From the NCBI RefSeq assembly GCF_039908635.1, contig NZ_CP150918.1:3157001-3221000 (forward strand): a stretch of DNA of 64,000 bases, read 5' to 3'. How positions within the stretch are numbered: position 1 is the stretch's first letter; each line of letters begins with the position of its first letter. The notes under the pieces were generated by a model. That model saw only the letters and a program-made list of their open reading frames with translations. It was not told the DNA's origin and ran no database searches. Both the position numbers and the translations under genes were made by a program. This DNA comes from Pseudomonas purpurea (GTDB taxonomy: Bacteria; Pseudomonadota; Gammaproteobacteria; Pseudomonadales; Pseudomonadaceae). Below, one piece after another: positions 9,107-17,000 of this stretch.

Positions 9107-10057
9107 CTAACTCAGCACCACCACCCCGCCCGGCAACTCGGTGCACTTGACGCCATAGGCATCACGAATCAACAACGCCACACCTGCCAGTTGATCAAGC
9201 CGAAAGCGAGCCTGAACCTTGCGCTGGCCCACGTCCTTGTTGAGCAACAACAACATCCCCGGCCGGTAACGATTGATCTCTTCGATCACCGTGACCAGCG
9301 TCGCATCGTTGAACACCAGCACCTGTTGGCGCCATGCCATCACCGCTGACGTGTCGACCGCCTGCGGTGCACCGATGCCATTGGCGTCATACGTCAGTTG
9401 CTTGCCGCTTTCCAGAAGAACACTGCGCCCCTGCACATCCACCGTCAGCGAACCTTCGATGCACGTCACGCAGACATTTTGGTCGGTGTTGCGCAGGTTG
9501 AAACGTGCGTGTGCGGCGCTCAACCAGCCCCCGGCGGCCTCGACCCTGAGCGGCGTCTGACTGCGCGCCCGCACCTCGACCTCGCCACTGACCAACTCCA
9601 GCCCTTCACCGCCACCGGCCAACGTACGGCGGCTGATGCGGGTCTGGGTGTTGAGCTCCAGGCTCACGCCATCGGCCAGATCGACGCGGCGTTGCTCACC
9701 GACTTCAGTGCGGTAGTCCGCCCCCAGCCCGGCAAAGCCGCCAGGCACCGTGGCGCGCACCACAAAGAACGCGGCCGAGGCTGCAATGGCCCCGCCCAGG
9801 AACGCCCGTCGACCAAAGGAGCGTGGTCGGGCACGCGGCTCAACCTGCTCGGCGGCCGGTTTCAAGCAATGCCATAACGCCTTGCCATCCTCAAATGCCT
9901 GGGCGTGTTCCGGGCTTTGCTCGCACCATTGGCGCAACGCTCGTGCATCGGCCGCCGTGGCCTGGCCCGAGGTCAAGAGGATCAACCAGTCCCGGGCTTC
10001 GCCCTGCAACTGAACCTGGCGCGTTGCCCGTGGGTTGGAAATGCTAAAAATATTCAA
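9107..10057 (-). CDS. vreR: FecR-family anti-sigma factor (VreR-like)
   Basis: 316-residue transmembrane anti-sigma regulator of a cell-surface-signalling system. The N-terminal cytoplasmic DUF4880-type domain (EARDWLILLTSGQATAADARALRQW) would bind the sigma factor. A twin-Arg-like RRAFLGGAIAASAAFFVV segment around residues 85-105 is the membrane helix, followed by the periplasmic FecR domain (YRTEVGEQRRVDLADGVSLELN) and a C-terminal STN-like/DUF4974 segment that would contact the receptor. The only usable start after the upstream in-frame stop is TTG at 10057. It lies 34 bases after vreI. The PUMA3 name follows from order and the adjacent T2SS. Confidence 0.85.
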   Translation of the reverse strand: MNIFSISNPRATRQVQLQGEARDWLILLTSGQATAADARALRQWCEQSPEHAQAFEDGKALWHCLKPAAEQVEPRARPRSFGRRAFLGGAIAASAAFFVVRATVPGGFAGLGADYRTEVGEQRRVDLADGVSLELNTQTRISRRTLAGGGEGLELVSGEVEVRARSQTPLRVEAAGGWLSAAHARFNLRNTDQNVCVTCIEGSLTVDVQGRSVLLESGKQLTYDANGIGAPQAVDTSAVMAWRQQVLVFNDATLVTVIEEINRYRPGMLLLLNKDVGQRKVQARFRLDQLAGVALLIRDAYGVKCTELPGGVVVLS

Positions 10058-10091
10058 GCGCGCACGTACTCACGGATTTGTCTGGACTCTG

Positions 10092-10640
10092 CTAACAAGA
10101 CGGTTTTCCCGCACCGGGACCGAACCGTTGAATCACTTTTCTTTCCAGGCGCGTGGCGCAGTGGCCAAGGGCGGCCTTGAGTTCTTTTTCGACCATCCGT
10201 GTCGAGATCCCGAAACGCCGGGAGATTTCCAGGTGCGGCGCCTCCTCCAGGCGCGCGGCGATGAAGATCTTGCGACGCCGCGCCGGCAGTTCATACAGCG
10301 CACTGAGCAAGGATTGGATGTCCTTCTGGCCGCCGACCACCCGTGCCGGGTCCAGCGTGTCATCGCCCACGTGCAACAGTTCCTCGACTTCGCTGCCGGT
10401 CAGCAATCGCGCATCGGACTGGCGTCGGTCGGCCGCAATGTTCAAGGCCATGCGATAGAGGTAAGCATTGGGTTGGCTGAGGTTCAGCGGTTCTTCCATG
10501 CGGTCGACCCGCAGGTAGGTTTCATGCAGGACATCATTGGCCAGGTCCTCGGAGCCAAGGCGTCTTCGCAGGCGCACCTTGAAATCGTCATAGGACGTCA
10601 GGAACAGCCTGACCATCGCGCTCTGTCCGGTGGTTTTCAT
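10092..10640 (-). CDS. vreI: ECF sigma factor (VreI-like, FecI/iron-starvation type)
   Basis: 182-residue ECF sigma-70 factor. Region 2 is near the N-terminus (DLANDVLHETYLRVDRM, then QPNAYLYRMALNIAADRRQSD). Region 4 is C-terminal (LPARRRKIFIAARLEEAPHLEISRRFG then STRMVEKELKAAL helix-turn-helix). The start at 10640 overlaps the vreA stop by ATGA, so vreA-vreI are translationally coupled; an ATG at 10670 is possible but adds a 10-residue extension inside vreA. In P. aeruginosa VreI directs transcription of hxc and other virulence genes; its target promoters here cannot be identified by eye. Confidence 0.87.
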   Translation of the reverse strand: MKTTGQSAMVRLFLTSYDDFKVRLRRRLGSEDLANDVLHETYLRVDRMEEPLNLSQPNAYLYRMALNIAADRRQSDARLLTGSEVEELLHVGDDTLDPARVVGGQKDIQSLLSALYELPARRRKIFIAARLEEAPHLEISRRFGISTRMVEKELKAALGHCATRLERKVIQRFGPGAGKPSC

Positions 10641-11380
10641 GCCCCCCAGGTTCCCTCTTGTTGTGTGCATTCCATGCGTTTTCCTGATGAGTCGGGTAGC
10701 AGAAGCAACGTGACCGGCTGACGCAGTGAACTGGGCGCCGAGCGTTGAACCTTCAAGTGCTGCAAACTTTTCACCAACGCGCCATCGCGCTGTACATCAC
10801 CGGTAGAGCTGATCAACCGACTGTGCTGAACCGTGCCATCGCGGCCGATCCACAGCTGCACCAAGGCCCGAAAGCTGCCGGGGCGGGTCAGTGGCGAACG
10901 GCACAACGTGCGTTCGATGGTCTGCTGGATCGCGGCGGCGTAACTGCTGTCCGTCCACTCGTTGTTGCGGGTGGTCGATCCGCTGGGCAAAGGCCGATCT
11001 TCAACCTGAGCCACTTGCAGGGTGAAAGCATCCGCACGGGTGTAGCGCGCCATCAAACCGCTGCCGGTGAGCAGGACTTTCAGGGCATCGGTAGCGGCAA
11101 AGCGACCCTTGACCGCCACCGAGCGTCGGCCACGGGTCAATTCGCGATCCACCAACACCGCCATGGCGGTCGAACGGCTGAAGGCTTCAAGCGCCGGTGC
11201 GAGCTCCTGCGCTGGAATGTCCAGTTCGATCATCGCCACCGCCCTTGCGGGCAGCGCGGCCCAGCCCATCAGCCAGAGCATCAGCGTCCATGCGCCGTAC
11301 CGGCGGGTCCGATGAAACCGTCCAAAAACGCCCTCGACTCGCCCTCGCTGCACGGCTGACGTTTCCCTGAAAACCGTCAT
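10637..11380 (-). CDS. vreA: Barrel-less cell-surface-signalling receptor (VreA-like): STN domain plus TonB-C-like domain
   Basis: Up to 247 residues, exported (hydrophobic LMLWLMGWAALPARAVA). The secretin/TonB short N-terminal domain follows (IELDIPAQELAPALEAFSRS ... LLTGSGLMARYTRADAFTLQ, about 51-120). The C-terminal third (YAAAIQQTIERTLCRSP ... VQLWIGRDGTVQHSRLISSTG) looks like a TonB C-terminal domain. There is no plug or 22-strand barrel, unlike FecA/FpvA receptors, matching what is known of VreA. The start is uncertain: the ATG at 11380 lies only 15 bases from a PhoB-box-like site, so a downstream start such as GTG at 11353 is possible. First gene of vreA-I-R. Confidence 0.8.
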   Translation of the reverse strand: MTVFRETSAVQRGRVEGVFGRFHRTRRYGAWTLMLWLMGWAALPARAVAMIELDIPAQELAPALEAFSRSTAMAVLVDRELTRGRRSVAVKGRFAATDALKVLLTGSGLMARYTRADAFTLQVAQVEDRPLPSGSTTRNNEWTDSSYAAAIQQTIERTLCRSPLTRPGSFRALVQLWIGRDGTVQHSRLISSTGDVQRDGALVKSLQHLKVQRSAPSSLRQPVTLLLLPDSSGKRMECTQQEGTWGA

Positions 11381-11394
11381 CCTGAGGGCTGTTT

Positions 11395-11412
11395 ATGAAC
11401 CTGACATGACAG
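11395..11412 (-). promoter_or_regulatory. PhoB-box-like direct repeat upstream of vreA
   Basis: Read on the minus strand: CTGTCAT-GTCA-GGTTCAT. This is one perfect 7-base half-site and a second sharing TCAT, spaced as in 11-base PhoB units. It lies 15-32 bases upstream of the annotated vreA ATG. PhoB control of vreAIR is known in P. aeruginosa. The second half-site is weak, so this is a candidate only. Confidence 0.4.
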
Positions 11413-11507
11413 TCACTGCAAAAAAACCATCACCCGCCATCAAAGCGCCATGCACTAGACTCAGGCACCAGCGGCCCCCACCCTGCGGGCCGGCCAGGAG
11501 GTCACGG

Positions 11508-11822
11508 ATGAAACCTTTCAGCACGCTTGCCGCATGCCTGCTGCTGATCAGCGCCCTGCCCTCGGCCCATGCCGAGGAAGCGAAAGAGGGCTGTGTGGAG
11601 GTCAGCGTCGATGGCTACAAGGCACCCGACTACAAATGCCTGAGTCAGCAGATGGGCAACGCCGAAGGCAATACGGCCAGCCAGAAAAATCAGCAGGCGA
11701 TGCAGGTGCCGATCAACAAACGGCCGCCGAATCAGGTTGGCCTGGCCACACCGGCAGCCACCAGTACCCGCATGGGCAACACATTCGGCAGCTCGGTCAA
11801 ACCCCAACGGCCAGTGCCGTAG
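11508..11822 (+). CDS. Small exported protein of unknown function
   Basis: 104 residues starting MKPFSTLAACLLLISALPSAHAEE, a clear Sec signal with AHA|EE cleavage, preceded by AGGAGG about 7 bases before the ATG. The mature part (~82 residues) has two cysteines (GCVEV, YKCLS) that could form a disulfide, and a low-complexity Gln/Asn/Pro-rich tail. I do not recognise a family. It is divergent from vreA with a 127-base shared gap, so co-regulation with the vre/hxc locus is possible. No experimental role can be assigned. Confidence 0.7.
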   Translation: MKPFSTLAACLLLISALPSAHAEEAKEGCVEVSVDGYKAPDYKCLSQQMGNAEGNTASQKNQQAMQVPINKRPPNQVGLATPAATSTRMGNTFGSSVKPQRPVP

Positions 11823-11976
11823 TTCAATCGGTTGAGCACTCGGCCATTGATCGTGGCCACGCCACTGAATGGCAACGGCCGAAAGCACCACAAAATTATC
11901 GATCCACTCCACGAAAAACCCGGGGGCGAGTACCCTTGCACGACTTTCAACAGGCCACAGCCTTCAGGATTCATGC

Positions 11977-13407
11977 ATGGAACTTCATGTCGTCATCAAA
12001 GGCCGCAAGGACCTGGCCGAGCAGCTCTATCAGCAGTTGCGGGGTGCCATCGAGTCCGGGCGGCTGGCGGTCGGTACCCAGTTGCCGCCCAGTCGCCTGC
12101 TGGCCGAACAGTTGGGGGTTTCACGCAAGACCGTGTCCGACACCTACACCTTGTTGACCTATGAAAACTTCCTGGTCGGCAAGATTGGTCGCGGCACCTT
12201 TGTCAACGCGCGCTCGGCCAAGGTTGAACGCAAGCAGACCGGTGCAGACCTGGCCTGCGCCGCCAGCCTGGAAAAATGGCAAACCCTGCCATCGCCCCTG
12301 CGCCACCCGACGCAGGAAGGCATGCAACGCTATGAATTCATCGGTGGCGCCACGCGCAACCCATTCCCCCATGAGCAATGGCGCCGCTGCACTCAAGACG
12401 CCTTGCGGCGTATGGCCCTCACGGGCGGGTTTTACAGCCAACCCGAAGGCCTGCCGGCCCTGCGAGCAGCCATTGCCGGGCACGTGGCGTTTTCCCGTGG
12501 CGTGGTCTGCCAGGACGACGACATCGTGGTGTGCAACGGTGCGCAACAAGCGCTCGACCTGATCGCCCGCGTGGTGATTGAACCCGGCAGTATCGTCGCC
12601 ATGGAAGATCCCGGCTACACCCCGGCACGTTTGCTGTTCGCCGCCCAGGGCGCGCACGTGGTGGGCGTCCCGGTAGACGCCGAAGGTATTCAGGTGGCGT
12701 TGATTCCCGAAGGCACGCAGCTGATTTATGTCACCCCGTCGCACCAATTCCCTCTCGGCATGCCGATGAGTGCCGCGCGGCGCGAAGCCTTGCTGACGCG
12801 TGCCTTGAGCCTGGGCGCAATCGTTATCGAAGACGACTATGACAGCGAATTCCGCTACGAAGGCCGCCCCACTGACTCATTGCAAAGCATGGACACCCGG
12901 GGCCTGGTCGCCTACGTCGGCACCTTCTCCAAAACCCTGCTGCCGGAACTGCGCCTGGGCTACGCCGTGCTGCCACCTGCAATCCGCAATGCGGTGATCA
13001 AAGCCAAGCAACTGACCGATTGCCACACCTCGACCCTGCCGCAATGGGCACTGGCCAAGTTCATCAGCGAGGGTTATCTGCTCAAGCACATTCGCCGCTG
13101 TCACACCGTGTACGCCGGGCGCCGCGAACGAATACTCAAGCGCCTGCACGGCGATCTTTCACCGTGGCTTGAAGCGGTGCCCACCATCGCCGGTTTCCAC
13201 ATGGCCGCGCTGTGCAAGGTCCCGGTCGATGTGCCGTTGTTGATCGAGCGGGCGAAGCACGTCGACGTCGGCCTCTATCCGCTGGACGGGTTCTACTTCG
13301 ACACACCGGTCCAGAACGGTTTGTACTTCGGTTTTGGCGCCATCGAAACCCTGGACATCGACCCCGCACTGGACAAGGTTCGCGACTTGCTCACTCAAAT
13401 CGCCTGA
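11977..13407 (+). CDS. MocR-type GntR-family regulator with aminotransferase domain
   Basis: 476 residues. The N-terminal winged helix-turn-helix is of GntR type (LAEQLYQQLRGAIESGRLAVGTQLPPSR ... LGVSRKTVSDTYTLL, about 10-75). After a linker follows a fold-type I aminotransferase-like domain (VVCNGAQQALDLIARV; MEDPGYTPAR; EDDYDSEFRYEGRP; PLP-lysine motif GTFSKTLLPELRLGY). Such proteins bind PLP as an effector and often control a neighbouring gene, here possibly the cupin 90 bases downstream. The start at 11977 (MELHVVIKGRKDL) was chosen because the 36 upstream residues are not domain-like. The target pathway is unknown. Confidence 0.87.
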   Translation: MELHVVIKGRKDLAEQLYQQLRGAIESGRLAVGTQLPPSRLLAEQLGVSRKTVSDTYTLLTYENFLVGKIGRGTFVNARSAKVERKQTGADLACAASLEKWQTLPSPLRHPTQEGMQRYEFIGGATRNPFPHEQWRRCTQDALRRMALTGGFYSQPEGLPALRAAIAGHVAFSRGVVCQDDDIVVCNGAQQALDLIARVVIEPGSIVAMEDPGYTPARLLFAAQGAHVVGVPVDAEGIQVALIPEGTQLIYVTPSHQFPLGMPMSAARREALLTRALSLGAIVIEDDYDSEFRYEGRPTDSLQSMDTRGLVAYVGTFSKTLLPELRLGYAVLPPAIRNAVIKAKQLTDCHTSTLPQWALAKFISEGYLLKHIRRCHTVYAGRRERILKRLHGDLSPWLEAVPTIAGFHMAALCKVPVDVPLLIERAKHVDVGLYPLDGFYFDTPVQNGLYFGFGAIETLDIDPALDKVRDLLTQIA

Positions 13408-13496
13408 TTGGTTCGGCGGTTTTCCGGCCGATTGGCTATTGGTCCACCTCACGCCAGGGCTTAGGGTGAATAAACCGATCACACAAGGCCCCTCCC

Positions 13497-13925
13497 ATGA
13501 ATGCACTCAAGTTCGCCACGTCGACCCTGACAGGTCTGGCATTACTGGCATTACTGGCGTCACTCAACGCCTTTGCCCACGACCCGGTCTACGGCAAGGA
13601 AAAGCTTAACGTGCTGCAAGAGCATCAACTGAGCAACGTGCCCGGCAAGAAAGTCATGATGCTCACCGTCGACTACGCACCCGGCCAGGCCACCGTCCCT
13701 CACATGCACGAGGGTTCGGCCATGGCCTATGTACTGGAGGGCGAAATAACCTCCCAGGTCAACGATGAAAAGGCCATCACCTTTAAGGCCGGTGAATCCT
13801 GGTACGAAGCGGCCGGCTCCCGACATCCGGTATCGGAGAACGCCAGTCAGAGCAGGCCGGCGAAGTTGTTGGTGTTCATGCTGATGGATAACAAGGATGA
13901 AGTGCTGACACCGTTGAACCAGTAG
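13497..13925 (+). CDS. Exported cupin-domain protein
   Basis: 142 residues. A Sec signal (LTGLALLALLASLNAFAHD, cleavage after AFA) is followed by a small cupin barrel. Cupin motif 1 is visible as PHMHEGSAMAYVLEGEI and motif 2 as ESWYEAAGSRHPVSENAS, with His, His, Glu and His as likely metal ligands. Periplasmic single-domain cupins of this type are common and mostly uncharacterised; substrate unknown. It follows the MocR regulator by 90 bases on the same strand and is closed by the terminator at 13962-14004. Confidence 0.8.
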   Translation: MNALKFATSTLTGLALLALLASLNAFAHDPVYGKEKLNVLQEHQLSNVPGKKVMMLTVDYAPGQATVPHMHEGSAMAYVLEGEITSQVNDEKAITFKAGESWYEAAGSRHPVSENASQSRPAKLLVFMLMDNKDEVLTPLNQ

Positions 13926-13961
13926 CGATCAACGATCAACCCTCCATCGGTGCCCAGATGC

Positions 13962-14004
13962 AAAAAAAAGCCCCGTATCTCTCGATACGGGGCTTTGTTT
14001 TTTT
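13962..14004. terminator. Bidirectional rho-independent terminator
   Basis: A 13-base perfect stem (13967-13979 pairing with 13984-13996, loop TCTC), flanked by an A-run on the left and a T-run on the right. It serves the cupin gene (plus) and gdhB (minus), which converge here. Confidence 0.93.
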
Positions 14005-14021
14005 ACCGCTCAATCAGTCAA

Positions 14022-17000
14022 TCAGACGACCGATTGACCGCTCAACGCCAGGTCCAGCAGTTCACGGTTGGCCACCGCGTACATGGCGTAGTCGGTGCCG
14101 CTGGCGGCACGGATGTCCACCAGCATGGCGCGCCAGCGCTCGACCATGTTCTGGTTCTGCTCCATCCACAGCGCCAGACGCGCTTCTACGTCTTGCTCAC
14201 CCTCGCCCATTTGCAGGACCGAGATGGTGATCGCCCGTTGCTGCCAGTCGATGTCATCACGGAACGCTTCACGGGCCAGCGCTTGCCAGTTGTTTTCCAC
14301 CGGCAAGGCGCTGATCTGTTGCAGGTACCAGGTCAGGTCCAGCGCGCTGCCCACGGCGAAGTACGCCTTGGCCACGTCCGCTGCGTTCTGACCGGTAACG
14401 TCGGCCGCTTCGATAATCGGCAACAGGGTGTACAGGTGAGTGGTGCCTGCAACCATGCGCGCCAGCAACTCGGGTACGCCCGCCGCAACGTAAGCCTGAT
14501 AACGGGTCTGCCAGCCTTCGCGGGTCGGGCCTTCCAGCAGTTCGTCGAGCTTGAGGCCCAGCGCTGCCAGATGTGGACCGAAGTGTGCGACGTCGCGGGC
14601 AGCGTTCTGCTCGTTACGACGGCTGCGCAGGAACCAGCGCGTGGCACGACGGCCCAGGCGCATCAGCTCATCCATCAACTCCAGTTGCACGTCGGCGGAG
14701 ACCTGGTAGTCCAGGGCTTCAATCTGACGGAACCAGTGCGGGAGGTGGAAGATGTCACGCACGATCACGTAGGCACCGGCCACGTTCGCCGGGCTCATGC
14801 CGGTCGACTCTTTGAGTCGTTGCACGAACGTGATGCCCATGTGGTTGACCAGGTCGTTGGCGATCTGGGTGCTGACGATCTCGCGCTTCAGACGGTGACG
14901 ACGCATGGCTTCGGAGAACTTGCTCACAAGCATCGGCGGGAAAGCAGTTTCCATGTCGCGGGTCAGGTAGTCGTCGTCCGGCACTTGCGAGTTGAGCAGT
15001 GCTTCCTTGAGGTCGATCTTGCTGTAGGAGATCAGCACCGACAGCTCGGCACGGGTCAGGCCATGGCCTGCCGCAACGCGCTCGTTGAGTTGATCTTCCG
15101 ACGGCAGGAACTCGATGGCACGGTCCAGCTTGCCGCGGCCTTCCAGGTCGTTCATCAGACGTTTGTATTCGGCAATCCGCACGAAGGCACGGCGAGCCGC
15201 CAGGGACAGGGCCTGGGTCTGCTTGTAGTTGTTGCCCAGCACCAGGCCGCCGACTTCATCGGTCATGCTCGCCAGCAACTGGTTACGTTGCTTGTCGGTC
15301 ATGTCGCCAGCGTGCACGACTTCGTTCAGCAGGATCTTGATGTTTACTTCGTGGTCGGAGCAGTCCACACCACCGGCGTTGTCGATGAAGTCGGTGTTGG
15401 AACCGCCACCATTGAGGCCGAATTCGACACGACCCAGTTGGGTCATACCGAGGTTACCGCCCTCGCCCACGACTTTGCAGCGCAGTTCGTTGCCGTTCAC
15501 GCGCAGTGCATCGTTGGCCTTGTCGCCGACATCGGCGTGGCTTTCGCTGCTGGCCTTGACGTACGTACCGATACCGCCGTTCCACAACAGATCCACAGGC
15601 GCCTTGAGCAAGGCGTTCAGCAGTTCGGTCGGGGTCAGCTTGTCGGCCTGAATGTCGAAGCGCTCTTTCATCTGCGGGGAAATCGCGATGCTTTTCGCGC
15701 TACGGGAGAAGATCCCGCCGCCTTCGGACATGATGCTGGTGTCGTAATCCGACCACGCCGAACGCGGCAGGTCGAACAGACGCTGACGCTCAGCGAAGCT
15801 GTTGGCAGGCTGCGGGTTCGGGTCGATGAAAATGTGCAGGTGGTTGAACGCGGCAACCAGTTGCAGCGTGTTCGACATCAGCAAACCGTTGCCGAACACG
15901 TCACCGGCCATGTCGCCGACGCCCACGACAGTGATGCTGTCTTCCTGGACGTTGATGCCACGCTCGCGGAAGTGACGCTGTACGCCCACCCACGCGCCTT
16001 TGGCGGTGATGCCCATTTTCTTGTGGTCGTAACCGGCCGAGCCGCCCGAAGCAAAGGCGTCGCCCAGCCAGAAGCCGTAGTCGATGGCGATGCCGTTGGC
16101 GATGTCGGAGAAGGTCGCGGTACCTTTGTCCGCTGCCACCACCAGGTACGGGTCGTCATCGTCGTGGCGAACCACGTTCAATGGCGGAACCAGCGCGCCG
16201 TCTTTCAGGTTGTCGGTAATGTCCAACAGCCCCGAAATGAAGATGCGGTAGCAGGCGATGCCCTCGGCCGCGATCTCGTCACGGCTGCCACCCAGTGGCA
16301 GACGACGCGGCAGGAAGCCGCCCTTGGCGCCCACCGGCACGATGACCGAGTTCTTCACTTGCTGGGCTTTTACCAGGCCCAGGACTTCGGTACGGAAGTC
16401 TTCTTCACGGTCGGACCAGCGCAGACCGCCGCGCGCAACGTTGCCGAAGCGCAGGTGCACGCCTTCGACGCGTGGCGAGTAAACGAAGATTTCGAACTTC
16501 GGCACAGGCTTCGGCAGCTCTGGAATCAAGTGCGGGTTGAACTTGAAGCTGAAGTAGGACTTGTTATGACCGTTGGCGTCGGTCTGGTAGAAGTTGGTCC
16601 GCAAGGTCGCCTTGATCAGGTCCAGGTAGCGACGCAGGATCCGGTCTTCGTTGAGCACCTGAACATCGTCCAGCGCGCTCAGGATCGCGTGTTCCAGACG
16701 TTGCTGCTTGTCGTCCAGGTCGTCGCTGGTCAGCTTGCGTGCCAGATAGAAGCGGGTCTTGAACAACCGGGTCAGTTCGCGAGCGATGTCGGTGTGGTTG
16801 TTCAGGGTGCTGGCGATGTAGCCCAGGTCGAAGCCCAGGCGAATCTGCTTCAGGTAACGGGCGTACGCACGCAGCAACGCCACGTCGCGCCATGGCAGGC
16901 CGGCGGTCAGTACCAGGCGGTTGAACGCATCGTTTTCGGCATCGCCGCGAACGATGTGGACGAAAGCGTCCTGCAGGGTGTCGTTGAGTTGCTGGATGTC

